Origin: Pseudomonas sp. GM41(2012)
GTDB lineage: Bacteria > Pseudomonadota > Gammaproteobacteria > Pseudomonadales > Pseudomonadaceae
Length of the DNA: 64,000 nt
Assembly (NCBI RefSeq): GCF_000282315.2
Contig: NZ_AKJN02000006.1
Coordinates: forward strand, 1,488,001-1,552,000
Direction: 5' to 3'
Part shown: in pieces, positions 36,506 to 46,124 of the stretch
How the letters are laid out: each line of letters begins with the position of its first letter
Position numbering within the stretch: the first letter of the stretch is position 1
Made by a program: the position numbers and the translations under genes
Notes under the pieces: generated by a model
The model's input: the letters and a program-made list of their open reading frames with translations, nothing else
Database searches by the model: none
Told to the model about the DNA's origin: nothing

Positions 36506-36787
36506 ATGTTATTCATAGTCAGTTGGTCTATCAGTTCGGCAAATCGTAACAGCGCGATCGGGCGTTTCCTCAAGACCGGGGGTGCTCCACCCGCCGGTGT
36601 CAAAATGCTGGGACGCTGGCACGCCGTCGGTGGTGCGTCCGGTTTTGGCGTGGCAGAGGCCAGCGATCCGGCCGCCATTCAGAAGTGGGTGCTGGAATGG
36701 AGCGACCTCATGACCATGGAAGTCCAGGCGGCACTGACCGATGAACAGATAGCGCCGCTGCTGGCGGCCGCTGTCGGCATGCAATAG
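36506..36787 (+). CDS. DUF3303-like small protein
   Basis: 93 residues starting MLFIVSWSIS with a strong AGGAGG six bases upstream. The compact alpha/beta ferredoxin-like pattern (KMLGRWHAVGGASGFGVAEA, then WVLEWSDLMTMEVQAALTD) fits the DUF3303 family, whose role is unknown. A longer frame starting at 36461 lacks a ribosome site. It stands alone between a gap and the sulfatase region. Confidence 0.7.
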   Translation: MLFIVSWSISSANRNSAIGRFLKTGGAPPAGVKMLGRWHAVGGASGFGVAEASDPAAIQKWVLEWSDLMTMEVQAALTDEQIAPLLAAAVGMQ

Positions 36788-37076
36788 TCGTTGGGGCGGC
36801 GAGCCCGGCTCGCCGCCTCATGCCCTCCCGCGATTCGAACAACACATTCCCTATGATCGATCCAGGCACGGATTGAGGACTTCGTCTGGGTGAGATGTCA
36901 GTAATCATCCGAATCCGCGACAAGCTGTAAAGCCCATGAAACAGAGGCCTGCGGTCGAAAAACCAATTACTGGAAATATCACAATTCTTACCTACGCTCT
37001 TCGCGGGGGATCCAAAATTTCCTGGGCGGTCGGGGGCTCGTCTCAGAGTACCAACGCTAGTGCGAAGGAGCTCGAT

Positions 37077-38690
37077 ATGAACCGGACAAAGCTATCCTCA
37101 ATATTCGCCGTCCCCTTGTTTCTGTCTGCAATGGTTCTCCCCGGCATCACTCAAGCTGCCGACAAAAGCCCCAACATTGTGGTCATCATGGGCGACGATA
37201 TTGGCTGGTCCAATATCGGTGTCTACAACCAGGGCATGATGGCCGGTCGAACACCCAACCTCGACCAGCTCGCGGCTGAAGGCATGCGTTTCACCGACTA
37301 CTACGCCGAGGCCAGTTGTACCGCCGGGCGCGCCAACTTCATTACCGGCGAACTGCCGATCCGTACCGGGATGACCACTGTTGGGCAGGCCGGTTCTCCC
37401 ATTGGTATTCCCGCCGAAGCCGTCACCATTGCCACCGCGCTCAAGTCCATGGGCTACGCCACCGGCCAGTTCGGCAAGAACCACTTGGGCGACTTGAACG
37501 AGTTCCTGCCGACCGTGCATGGTTTCGACGAGTTTTTCGGCTACCTCTATCACCTCGACGCCATGGAAGACCCGGCGCACCCCAATTATCCGCAAGATCT
37601 TCTGCCCACCGTCGGCCCACGGAACATGGTTCACAGCTGGGCCACGACGACTGACGACACCACCGTGATGCCGCGCTGGGGCAAGGTCGGCAAACAGAAA
37701 ATCGAAGACGCCGGCACCCTCTATCCGGAGCGGATGAAAACCGTCGATGACGAGATTCGCGACAAGGCCCTCGCCTTCATCGACAAGGCCAGGCAGGACA
37801 ACAAACCATTCTTTCTCTGGCTCAACCCGACCCGCATGCACATCGTCACTCACCTCTCCGACAAGTACCAAGCCATGCGCAATGCGCAAAATGGCTGGTC
37901 GGAACAGGAAGCCGGCATGGCGCAGATCGACGACATCGTCGGCGAGGTGATGGCCAAGCTGAAAAAAGACGGCATGGATGACAACACCATCGTGATTTTC
38001 ACCACCGACAACGGCGCTGAAAACTTCACCTGGCCGGATGGCGGCACCACGCCGTTTGCCATGGGTAAAGGCACGGTGATGGAAGGTGGTTTCCGGGCTC
38101 CGGCGATCATTCGCTGGCCGGGCAAGGTACCTGCCAACCAGGTGGCCAACGGCATCATGTCAGGCATGGATTGGTTCCCGACGCTGGTCGCGGCGGCGGG
38201 CAACCCGAACATCAGCGCAGAATTGCTCAAGGGCAAACAACTGGGCGATACCACTTACAAAGTGCACCTCGACGGCTACGACCAGACACCGATGATTACC
38301 GGCAAAGGTCCGTCCAATCGCCATGAAATTTTCTATTTTGGCGAAAGCACGCTGGGCGCGATCCGTATCGATGACTTCAAGTACCGCTTCATTGACCAAC
38401 CCGGTGGCTGGCTGGGGGCAAAAACCACGCTGGACATGCCGATCCTGACCAACCTGCGCCTCGACCCGTTCGAACGCGCCGGGTGGCCGGAAAACATGGC
38501 GGCCAATGGCTCGCTGGAGTATTTCGAGTGGTTCAAATTCCAGTTCTGGCGCTACGTGTTTGTGCAGCAACAGGTGGTCAAACTGGCTGAAACAGCGGTT
38601 GAGTTCCCGCCCATGCAAAAGGGCGCGAGCTTCAACCTCGAAGCAGTCAAAGCCAAGATCGAAGCGGCCCGGGCGGCCATGGGCAAGTAA
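37077..38690 (+). CDS. Secreted arylsulfatase-family enzyme
   Basis: 537 residues. Signal peptide ending TQA. Metal ligands: VVIMGDD near residue 40, TGQFGKNHLGD and FTTDNGAE. The residue to be converted to formylglycine is Cys81 in CTAGRANFITG, the C-x-A-x-R variant of the usual C-x-P-x-R. It should hydrolyse a sulfate (or phosphonate) ester in the periplasm. A formylglycine-generating enzyme is not in the window. AAGGAG precedes the ATG. It heads a three-gene run with a FadL-type channel and a lipoprotein. Confidence 0.88.
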   Translation: MNRTKLSSIFAVPLFLSAMVLPGITQAADKSPNIVVIMGDDIGWSNIGVYNQGMMAGRTPNLDQLAAEGMRFTDYYAEASCTAGRANFITGELPIRTGMTTVGQAGSPIGIPAEAVTIATALKSMGYATGQFGKNHLGDLNEFLPTVHGFDEFFGYLYHLDAMEDPAHPNYPQDLLPTVGPRNMVHSWATTTDDTTVMPRWGKVGKQKIEDAGTLYPERMKTVDDEIRDKALAFIDKARQDNKPFFLWLNPTRMHIVTHLSDKYQAMRNAQNGWSEQEAGMAQIDDIVGEVMAKLKKDGMDDNTIVIFTTDNGAENFTWPDGGTTPFAMGKGTVMEGGFRAPAIIRWPGKVPANQVANGIMSGMDWFPTLVAAAGNPNISAELLKGKQLGDTTYKVHLDGYDQTPMITGKGPSNRHEIFYFGESTLGAIRIDDFKYRFIDQPGGWLGAKTTLDMPILTNLRLDPFERAGWPENMAANGSLEYFEWFKFQFWRYVFVQQQVVKLAETAVEFPPMQKGASFNLEAVKAKIEAARAAMGK

Positions 38691-38759
38691 GCAGTTGAAT
38701 GCGCGGGTGGCCAGCGCTCGCCACCCGCGTTCATGACGCACATGTGCTGAGGTGACCCC

Positions 38760-40028
38760 ATGCAGATAAAAACATCCACCCTGCCCGCCATCACCCTGTG
38801 TGCCCTGTGCAGTCAGCACGCTTACGCCGGCGGCATCATGCTCTATGAAATCGGCACTGATAACGCCGGTCTGGCCAACGCCGGCGCCGCGGCCCGTGCT
38901 CAAGGCCCCTCGACCATCGCCAGTAACCCGGCGGGTATGAGTTATCTGCCCGGCACACAGATCACCGGTGGTTTGCAGATTCTCTACGGCGACCTGAGCT
39001 TCGATCGTGACTCAAACACCAATGGCACCGGCACCGGCAGTGGTAACGTCCTCGACCCGATTCCCGGTGGCAGCTTCTTCGTCAGCCATCAATTCGACGA
39101 CCACTGGAGCATTGGCTTCGGCCAGTACGCTGACTTTGGCCTGGCGGCCAAATACGACAACGATTGGTCCGGGCGCTACTTCGCACAAGACGCCAGCCTC
39201 GCCGGTTTGTCTTTCGTGCCCAGCGTGGCTTATCGCTTTAACGAGCAATGGTCGGTGGGCGTTGGCGTGAAAGCCATGTACGGCATGTTGCAAGCGCAAA
39301 CCGCGATCGACCGTTCGCCTTTCGGCTTCACCGACCGCAGCGACGGCCAATTCAAATACAAGGACCAGGATTGGGGTTTCGGCGCGAATGTGGGTGTTAT
39401 CTATGCCCCGCAACCCGGCACCCGCATCGGCCTTGCCTACACCAGCAAAGTCGATCTGGAGTTCGAGGACGGGCTGGACGTCAAAGGCGACGGGCCCGCT
39501 CTGAATCGTCTGGACGGCCTGAACACCCAACTCGACATGACCGTGCCGCAAACTGCAACGCTGAGTCTGTTCCAGCAACTCGACCCGCAATGGGCCCTGC
39601 TGGCCTCGGTCAACTGGCAGGACTGGTCAGAGTTTGGCGATATCGCGGTGCAAGTCGACACCACCGCGTTTGGCGCTCAATCGACGACGGTCGACGCCCA
39701 TTTCAAAGACACCTGGCAACTGGCGCTCGGCGCGCAGTATCAGGCCACGCCGCAACTGTTGTGGAACGTCGGGGTGGCGTATGACAGCAGCGCCGTTTCG
39801 GACGCAAACCGAACTTTTACCGTGCCCATGGGAGAATCCTGGCGCATTGCGGCCGGAGCCACCTATGCTCTGAACGAGGTCACCGACGTTAATGTCAGCT
39901 GGGCCATGGTCTGGCTGGGCGACATGCCGGTGGATCAGACCAAATCCACGTCGGGTATTCGAACTTCCGGTCAGTTCGACAATGCCTGGATTCAAGCCGT
40001 GACCGGCAATATGACCTGGCGTTTCTGA
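38760..40028 (+). CDS. FadL/OmpP1-family outer-membrane transporter
   Basis: 422 residues. Signal peptide ending AYA, then a FadL-like N-terminal plug region (GLANAGAAARAQGPSTIASNPAGM) and a 14-strand barrel pattern closing with the aromatic terminus MTWRF. FadL proteins carry hydrophobic compounds across the outer membrane by lateral diffusion. Placed 69 bases after a periplasmic sulfatase, it may admit a hydrophobic sulfate ester or export its product; this is inference. Confidence 0.87.
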   Translation: MQIKTSTLPAITLCALCSQHAYAGGIMLYEIGTDNAGLANAGAAARAQGPSTIASNPAGMSYLPGTQITGGLQILYGDLSFDRDSNTNGTGTGSGNVLDPIPGGSFFVSHQFDDHWSIGFGQYADFGLAAKYDNDWSGRYFAQDASLAGLSFVPSVAYRFNEQWSVGVGVKAMYGMLQAQTAIDRSPFGFTDRSDGQFKYKDQDWGFGANVGVIYAPQPGTRIGLAYTSKVDLEFEDGLDVKGDGPALNRLDGLNTQLDMTVPQTATLSLFQQLDPQWALLASVNWQDWSEFGDIAVQVDTTAFGAQSTTVDAHFKDTWQLALGAQYQATPQLLWNVGVAYDSSAVSDANRTFTVPMGESWRIAAGATYALNEVTDVNVSWAMVWLGDMPVDQTKSTSGIRTSGQFDNAWIQAVTGNMTWRF

Positions 40029-40076
40029 TGCCCTGCGACCAAGAAAAACGACTCAAACCATGGAGCACACACCATT

Positions 40077-40751
40077 ATGAACCTGTCCCGAAAGCTGTTT
40101 ATTGGCGTTGCGCTGGCCAGCCTGCTGCTCGGCGGTTGCACCTCGAAAGTCACTGAGAAGGCGCAGTACTCCGGCTTCCTGTCCAACTACAACAACTTGC
40201 AGGAGGTCACCACCACCAGCGGCGAAACAGCCATGCGCTGGGTGAGCCCGTCCTGGAATCCAGATGCCTATAACACCGTGGCTTTCAATAAGCTGGAACT
40301 CTACCCGGCGCCCAAGCCCACTGAGCGGGTTAACCAGCAAACCCTGGACGAGTTGCAGAGCTACATGACCAGTAAGGCCAAAGGTGTACTGGGTCAGAAG
40401 TATCGGGTGGTATCGAGCGCGAAATCAGCGCCAGCCGGTTCAAAAACCTTGATCATGCGCGCAGCGATCACCGGGGTGAGTGCCGAAAACGAAGGCATGA
40501 AGTGGTATGAAGTGGTGCCGGTTGCCGCCGTCGTGGGAGGTGTTTCCGCTGCCAGTGGTCACCGCGATCAGGACACCACACTGTTCATCGAGGCCGAGTT
40601 CATCGACGCCAGCACCAACCAGACCGTGGCCAAAGTCGTGCGCAAAGTCTTTGGCACCACACTGGAAAACGCCAGCCAGAAGATCACCACCAAGGATTTC
40701 AAAGTGGCGATCGACAAGCTGACCAGTGACCTACAGGCATTTATCAAATAG
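40077..40751 (+). CDS. DUF3313-like lipoprotein
   Basis: 224 residues. Lipoprotein signal with lipobox LLGGC and +2 Thr, suggesting sorting to the outer membrane. The rest resembles the DUF3313 family, which has unknown function, with a short hydrophobic Gly/Val/Ala segment (VPVAAVVGGVSAASG). It follows the FadL gene by 48 bases and ends just before a REP hairpin, closing the cluster. Confidence 0.8.
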   Translation: MNLSRKLFIGVALASLLLGGCTSKVTEKAQYSGFLSNYNNLQEVTTTSGETAMRWVSPSWNPDAYNTVAFNKLELYPAPKPTERVNQQTLDELQSYMTSKAKGVLGQKYRVVSSAKSAPAGSKTLIMRAAITGVSAENEGMKWYEVVPVAAVVGGVSAASGHRDQDTTLFIEAEFIDASTNQTVAKVVRKVFGTTLENASQKITTKDFKVAIDKLTSDLQAFIK

Positions 40752-40759
40752 CTTTTTTG

Positions 40760-40827
40760 TAGGAGCACGGCTTGCCGGCGATGGCGCCCTTGAGAACGCC
40801 ATCGCCGGCAAGCCTTGCTCCTGCAAG
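40760..40827. repeat. REP pair between converging genes
   Basis: 29-bp arms with two mismatches around a 10-base loop (TGTAGGAGCACGGC subtype). The tight hairpin between the lipoprotein and ligD 3' ends can act as a bidirectional terminator. Confidence 0.88.
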
Positions 40828-40838
40828 GGTGTGCATGG

Positions 40839-43430
40839 CTATTTTTTCATCCCGACCCGCCGCCGCATTTCGGCGGTGATCGACTGCCGGGTTTTCTTCA
40901 AATCCTTCCACGGCTCGTCGCCGACCTCGGCCAGGCGTTCATGCACAGTGTGGATGTTCCACTGATTGCCGCCCTTGAGCTCGGCCACCTCCTCGCGAAA
41001 GATCGGTACCGACACCGGCAACCCTTCGCGGGTGCGCACGGCGTAAGCGCAGATGGTCGTGGCGCCGAGGCCGTTGCGCAGGTAATCGATGAAGATCCGC
41101 CCGACCCGGTTCTTCGGTCCCGACACCGCGGAAAAACGCTCCGGCAGCAACTTGGCCATATGGCTGACAATCGCGTGGCTGAAGTCTTTCACCTCATCCC
41201 AACCCAGCTTGCGAGTCAGTGGCACCACCAGGTGAATGCCCTTGCCGCCGCTGGTCTTGAGAAACGCCTTGAGCCCCAGTTCATCGAGTACCGAGAGGGT
41301 CAGCTGAGTGGCTTCGACCATGCTTTTCCAGGGCAGCGCCGGGTCCGGGTCGAGGTCGAGGACGAAGCGGTCGGGTTTGTCGAGGTTGTCCGAGGTAGCG
41401 TTCCAGGTGTGCAACTCGACGGTACTCATCTGCACGGCGCCGATCAGGGCCTCGGCGTTGTTGATGATCATCACCGGTTGGCCGGTGAGTGCCTTGTCCA
41501 GGGCGGTGATCCCCGGAATGGCCAAGCGCTCGGCGTTCTTCTGGAAAAACAGTTCGCCGGCGATGCCGTCCGGGGCGCGCACCAGCGCCACGGGACGGTC
41601 CCTCAGCTCGGGCAAAATCCATTCGGCGACGCTGGCGTAATACTCCGCCAGTTGCACTTTGGTGGTGCCGCTGCTGGCGTCGATCACCCGGTCCGGGTGA
41701 GTAATGCGCACCTTGCCCTCGCCCAGGCCGATTTGTGAGGGCGCGGGCGCGGCTGTCTTTTTGCCAGGGGTGGAAGGTTTTTCGGCAGTGGTTTTTTTCG
41801 CGGCTGAAGTCTTCACGGCTTTCGGACGCTCCTCGGTAATGTCTTCGGCAGGTTTGTCGTCACGCAGGCCATGGAACACCGCATGACGGACTGAACCTTC
41901 TTTGGTCATTTCGGCAAAAGCGACCTCAGCCAGCAGCGTGGGCTTGAGCCAGTGCACACCCTTGGCGTCAAAACCGCTCGGCGGGTTGACCACTGAACTC
42001 TTTTTGGTCTGCAACGGTTTCAGTTGCTCGTAAATACGCTTGAGCGTCGTCTCGTTGAACCCGGTGCCGACCTTGCCCGCGTAACGCAACTCGCCACTGT
42101 CACGGTCATGCAGTCCCAGCAGCAGCGCACCGAAGGCATTGCGCGAGCCTTTCGGGTCGGTGAAACCGACGACCACAAATTCCTGCCGATGCTTGCACTT
42201 GAGCTTGATCCAGTCGCTGCTGCGCCGCGACACATAAGGCGTGCCCAGACGCTTGCCGATCAGCCCTTCCATCTGCATTTGGCAGGCGCTGTTGAGCAGC
42301 GCTTCCGGCTCTTCGCTAAAAGCATCGGAGAAGCGCAGCAACGGATCTTTGTTGGGGTTGAGCACGGTCGACAGCGCGACCCTTCGCTCCTCGACCGGCA
42401 CCTCGCGCAGGTCCACGCCATTGAGGTAAGGCATGTCGAACAGGTAGTAGACGATGTTGCCGCTGCGGCCCGAGTCGAAGGCGTTTTGCAAGGCCTGGAA
42501 GTCCGGCACGCCCTGCTCGTCGGCGACCACCATTTCCCCGTCGAGCCAGGCCGATTCGAGACCCAGCGCCGCCAGCGCCTCGGCTTGTCTGGGCAGTTTG
42601 TGGGTCCAGTCATGGCCGTTGCGGGTGAACAGTTTGACCTCGTCGTGGTCGATGCGCGCCATGATCCGATAGCCATCGAACTTGATCTCATAGCTCCACT
42701 CGCCGCCCGGGGCCTTTTCGACCAGCGTCGCCAGTTCCGGTTTGAGCAGCTCCGGCAATTTGGCTTTGCGGGCGCCCGTCAATGGCGCCGACTTTTCCTT
42801 GCGCGTCGGGGCGGCGGGTTTTTTGACGGGTTTGGGTTTGGCAGCGGTCTTCGGCTTTTTGGCAACGATGGTCCGGTCACTGAGCACGCTGTCGGGCTCG
42901 GCGGCGACCACGTCATAATCACTTTCGGGTTTGGCCGCGCCGTCCTGATGCTTGATCAGAAACCATTGCTCCTGCTTGCCTGGCATGTGCGTGCGCACCA
43001 GGTTCCACAGGCCGCCAAGCTTCTCGCCCTTTAGCTCGAATTTGAGCTTGCCCTTGGCGTACGCCTCGGCAGGATCGTCCTGAGGAATCCACACTCCCCG
43101 GTCCCAGACGATCACGTCGCCGGCACCGTAATGCCCTTCGGGAATGCTGCCCTCGAAGGTGGCGTAATCAATCGGATGGTCTTCGACGTGCACCGCCAGG
43201 CGCTTGACCTTGGGGTCCAGTGACGGGCCTTTGGGCACCGCCCAGCTTTTCAGCGCGCCATCGAGTTCCAGGCGAAAGTCGTAATGCAGGCGCGAGGCGT
43301 CGTGCTTTTGGATGCAGAACTGCAAGGCATGGTCTTTCGCAGTTTTTTTGCCCGAACGTTTACCGGCAGCCGGTTCAGAGGTTGCCGAGAAATCGCGCAT
43401 GCGATTGTAATCGTCCAGGCTCCTGGTCAT
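40839..43430 (-). CDS. ligD: Multifunctional DNA ligase D of the NHEJ pathway
   Basis: 863 residues with three domains in the order 3'-phosphoesterase (~25-190, HDASRLHYDFRLELDG), ATP-dependent ligase (~215-530, adenylated Lys in WSYEIKFDGYRIMARI) and polymerase/primase (~575-863). Lys/Ala/Pro-rich linkers join them. It processes and seals double-strand breaks held by Ku; no ku gene lies in the window. The start overlaps the stop of the upstream methyltransferase by four bases, so translation is coupled. C-terminus RRRVGMKK. Confidence 0.95.
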   Translation of the reverse strand: MTRSLDDYNRMRDFSATSEPAAGKRSGKKTAKDHALQFCIQKHDASRLHYDFRLELDGALKSWAVPKGPSLDPKVKRLAVHVEDHPIDYATFEGSIPEGHYGAGDVIVWDRGVWIPQDDPAEAYAKGKLKFELKGEKLGGLWNLVRTHMPGKQEQWFLIKHQDGAAKPESDYDVVAAEPDSVLSDRTIVAKKPKTAAKPKPVKKPAAPTRKEKSAPLTGARKAKLPELLKPELATLVEKAPGGEWSYEIKFDGYRIMARIDHDEVKLFTRNGHDWTHKLPRQAEALAALGLESAWLDGEMVVADEQGVPDFQALQNAFDSGRSGNIVYYLFDMPYLNGVDLREVPVEERRVALSTVLNPNKDPLLRFSDAFSEEPEALLNSACQMQMEGLIGKRLGTPYVSRRSSDWIKLKCKHRQEFVVVGFTDPKGSRNAFGALLLGLHDRDSGELRYAGKVGTGFNETTLKRIYEQLKPLQTKKSSVVNPPSGFDAKGVHWLKPTLLAEVAFAEMTKEGSVRHAVFHGLRDDKPAEDITEERPKAVKTSAAKKTTAEKPSTPGKKTAAPAPSQIGLGEGKVRITHPDRVIDASSGTTKVQLAEYYASVAEWILPELRDRPVALVRAPDGIAGELFFQKNAERLAIPGITALDKALTGQPVMIINNAEALIGAVQMSTVELHTWNATSDNLDKPDRFVLDLDPDPALPWKSMVEATQLTLSVLDELGLKAFLKTSGGKGIHLVVPLTRKLGWDEVKDFSHAIVSHMAKLLPERFSAVSGPKNRVGRIFIDYLRNGLGATTICAYAVRTREGLPVSVPIFREEVAELKGGNQWNIHTVHERLAEVGDEPWKDLKKTRQSITAEMRRRVGMKK

Positions 43431-44419
43431 GGCACACCAGCTGACGTAACTGTGCCCCCGATGCCGGGGCCGATACGCGTGACAATCAGGGCGACGACGG
43501 CAATTCGTTCCACCCGCTGATAGCCAGGGGTCAACAGTTCTTCACCGAACACGTCGGGGTCGAGTTCGTGGTAGGTCCAGCCGAACATCGGCGATTCCAG
43601 ACGCGGCGTCACCGCATCCAGAAACGGGTCGAGGCCATCGATCATCGCCACGCCGGTATACAGCACCAGCGAACCACCGGGGGCCAACCGATACAGGGCC
43701 TGTTCGACAATACGCAACGACAATTGCGCGCCGAGCGCGCCGCCGCCATGCCGGTAAGCACGCTCGGCCGGGTCGGCCATGTAGGGCGGATTGGCGACGA
43801 TCAGGTCGAATTGGCCGTCAATGTCTTGCAACACGTCGCTGGCCTCGATGCTGACGTTAGCCACCTCGGCGAGGGCGACGTTGACCGCCGTCATGCGTAA
43901 CGCCAACGGGTTGATGTCCACGGCCAACACCTCAGCTTCACGGCGCGCGCGGGCAATCACAATCGCCCCGACGCCCGCGCCGCAACCGATGTCCACGGCG
44001 CGCCTGATCGGCGCAAAGCTCTGTTGCAGATGGGCGTGAATCAGTTGTGCAAAACGGTAGGTGTCGGGGCCGAAGAACACCGCGTCAGCGGCATCCGTGG
44101 GGTAACCCGAATGCACGAACAACAGGTCATCGAGGCTTGACCAGCGCACATGACTTTTCAGTCGACCATTGCATTCATCAAGGACGCCTGCCTGTTGCAA
44201 CTGCCGCTGCTCATCCACCGACAACAGACCGGGCTCAAACGGCCGCGACCAGCCGAAGACTTCGCGCAGGGTCCGGGCGTTTTGCCCAAAGGAGCGATCA
44301 TTGACCCGCTGATGGGTCAGCGGCGTTGGCGTGATGAAACGGTAACCGTCGGCCTGCAAGCGGCGCCCCAGCTGCAACAAGGCCAGATCGGCGGCGCCAA
44401 GGTGTTCTTCCTGATTCAT
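43427..44419 (-). CDS. Class I SAM-dependent methyltransferase with NPPY motif
   Basis: 330 residues. An N-terminal ~120-residue domain, then the SAM fold: AVDIGCGAGVGAIVIA, AVDINPLALRMTAVN, and the IVANPPYMAD motif found in enzymes that methylate amide or amino nitrogen in protein, RNA or DNA (PrmC, RsmC, N6-adenine types). The target is not known. The ATG at 44419 has GGGAG seven bases upstream. The 4-base overlap with ligD puts both in one operon, suggesting a role in nucleic-acid metabolism or simple co-transcription. Confidence 0.82.
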   Translation of the reverse strand: MNQEEHLGAADLALLQLGRRLQADGYRFITPTPLTHQRVNDRSFGQNARTLREVFGWSRPFEPGLLSVDEQRQLQQAGVLDECNGRLKSHVRWSSLDDLLFVHSGYPTDAADAVFFGPDTYRFAQLIHAHLQQSFAPIRRAVDIGCGAGVGAIVIARARREAEVLAVDINPLALRMTAVNVALAEVANVSIEASDVLQDIDGQFDLIVANPPYMADPAERAYRHGGGALGAQLSLRIVEQALYRLAPGGSLVLYTGVAMIDGLDPFLDAVTPRLESPMFGWTYHELDPDVFGEELLTPGYQRVERIAVVALIVTRIGPGIGGTVTSAGVP

Positions 44420-44735
44420 GAAGGGCTCCCTATCGAAAACGGATTTGAGTTCGATGGACCGTCGCGTGGCCATCAGACCAGCGGGGTGGGCATGCCGATG
44501 GGCGGACAACCACGGAATCAAGACCTGCATTTGCTCGTCGGCGGCAAGCCCTTTAAGTGTAGCGTGCAGGCTTATCCGCTGAATCAGCACGTCTCTACAT
44601 CAGCAGAGCGACACCCCCGGAAGAAAATTCCATCGGCGTTGAAATCGCCCGGACAGACGGGCTTGTGGCGCGGCCCCGGCGCCAGATCAAGTGAATATAC
44701 TCAGCGGGTGTGGACTCATCCTTCGGAGAGCAATC

Positions 44736-45182
44736 ATGCGAACGATTCATGTCATCGAGACCGGAGAAAAACCCGACCCGGTCAATGTCGTGGGTGAGAC
44801 CATCACCATTCTTGCGGGTGGGGATCTGAGCAAACCTTTTGAAATGCATATCCAGGAAGGCGTGCAAGGCGGCGGGCCGCCTGCGCACTTTCATCCTTGG
44901 GATGAAGCGTTCTATGTGATTGACGGGCAGGTGGAAGTGACGGTTGCGGGCAAGGCCACCACCGTTTTCCCCGGGGGGTATGTGCATATTCCCGGTGGGA
45001 CTATTCATGCTTACAAGAACATCAGTGCGACGGCGAAGCTGATCGGCGTGGTATCTGACCCGCGCGGAGGTCAGTTCTTTGCCGCGCTGGATCAGCTCAA
45101 AGTGCCGCAGGATCTACCGCAGATACTGGCAATCGCCGAGAGCTTTGGCGTTACGTTTCTGCTGCCGAAAGCCCCCCTGTAA
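44736..45182 (+). CDS. Cupin-domain protein
   Basis: 148 residues with one double-stranded beta-helix. Cupin motif 1 is GGGPPAHFHPWDEAFYVIDG and motif 2 is GGYVHIPGGTIHAYKN, giving His and Glu metal ligands. Small single-cupin proteins can be dioxygenases, isomerases or sensors; function open. The ATG at 44736 has GGAG eight bases upstream. It is followed by a nested inverted repeat. Confidence 0.82.
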   Translation: MRTIHVIETGEKPDPVNVVGETITILAGGDLSKPFEMHIQEGVQGGGPPAHFHPWDEAFYVIDGQVEVTVAGKATTVFPGGYVHIPGGTIHAYKNISATAKLIGVVSDPRGGQFFAALDQLKVPQDLPQILAIAESFGVTFLLPKAPL

Positions 45183-45186
45183 GAGC

Positions 45187-45381
45187 TAATGCTGTTCACT
45201 TAAGACATTCTTCAGTCGAGCTAGAGCCTGTGGCGAGGGGATTTATCCCCGTTCGGCTGCGAAGCAGTCGTAATCCAGACAACTTAGTCTGTCTGAAAAG
45301 ACGCTGGGGCCGCTTCGCAGCCCAACGGGGATAAATCCCCTCGCCACAAATATGGACGCCGCGCTTAAGTGAACAGCATTA
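45187..45381. repeat. Nested long inverted repeat
   Basis: The outer arms TAATGCTGTTCACTTAAG (45187-45204) and its perfect complement (45364-45381) enclose a second inverted pair, GGCGAGGGGATTTATCCCCG and its complement CGGGGATAAATCCCCTCGCC, with GCTGCGAAGCAG-type sequence further inside. It fills the gap between the cupin and TerB-like genes and has no coding content. It looks like a mobile intergenic repeat of REPIN type inserted in another palindrome. Confidence 0.8.
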
Positions 45382-45398
45382 CCCTGTAAGAGCCATCA

Positions 45399-46124
45399 TC
45401 AGGCCACGCCACCTTTGGCCTGTTGTTCCAGATGCACTTGCAGGTCCGGATCGATGTTAAGCGCCGCAGCCAGTTCGTCCAGATAGCTACGTTCGGCGTC
45501 TTGCTGATCGTCCACCAGCATCACACTGGCCAGGTACATCTCCGCCGCCATGCCGGAATCTGTGGCCGACTGCGCCACATCGGCGGCGTCCAGCGGCCGC
45601 GCGACTTCGTCATCCAGCCATTGCTGGAGCTCTGGGTCATCCGTGTGGCGCCCGATTTCGGTGCTGATCATCTGCTTCTCGGCGTCATCAATCCGGCCAT
45701 CGGCCTTCGCCGCCGCAATCAATGCACGAAGAATCGCATGGCTGTGGTCCTCGACTTCCGGGCCGGACAACAGGTCGACAGTGCGCGGCGCCTGTTGCGG
45801 CGCCGAGGCCTGGCTGCGTTGCCAGGCTTGATAGGCCTGGAATGCCATCATTCCGAGCGAAGCCAGCGCCGCGTAGTTGGTGCCACCACCCGAGCGGGTC
45901 TGGGTCGAACCGCCCATGGTTGCGCCACCGCCCAGCAGACCACCGAGCAAACCACCCAGGCCACCGCCCCCGGCGCTTGAACCGGCGCCACCGCCCAACA
46001 GGCCGCCGAGCAATCCACCGAGACCGCCGAGACCACCTTGGGCCGACGCGCCACCGCCACCCTGTTGCGACATAGAGCCTTGGCCGGCCCTTAGTAATTG
46101 TTCGAGCAGATCGCTGGTGTTCAT
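45399..46124 (-). CDS. TerB/DUF533-like protein with Gly-rich N-terminus
   Basis: 241 residues. After MNTSDLLEQLL comes a low-complexity Gly/Leu region of about 60 residues (LGGLLGGLLGGG repeats), a short hydrophobic MMAFQAYQAWQ segment and a C-terminal TerB-like helical domain (HAILRALIAAAKADGRIDDAE, with acidic metal-binding positions). Related to E. coli YebE and the tellurite-resistance TerB fold; the role is unknown and probably envelope-linked. The ATG at 46124 has GAGGA upstream. Confidence 0.82.
   Translation of the reverse strand: MNTSDLLEQLLRAGQGSMSQQGGGGASAQGGLGGLGGLLGGLLGGGAGSSAGGGGLGGLLGGLLGGGATMGGSTQTRSGGGTNYAALASLGMMAFQAYQAWQRSQASAPQQAPRTVDLLSGPEVEDHSHAILRALIAAAKADGRIDDAEKQMISTEIGRHTDDPELQQWLDDEVARPLDAADVAQSATDSGMAAEMYLASVMLVDDQQDAERSYLDELAAALNIDPDLQVHLEQQAKGGVA

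Noticed and set aside
42024..43034. A 336-codon plus-strand frame opposite ligD.
   Set aside because: Shadow of the ligase domain; no motifs and no start signal.
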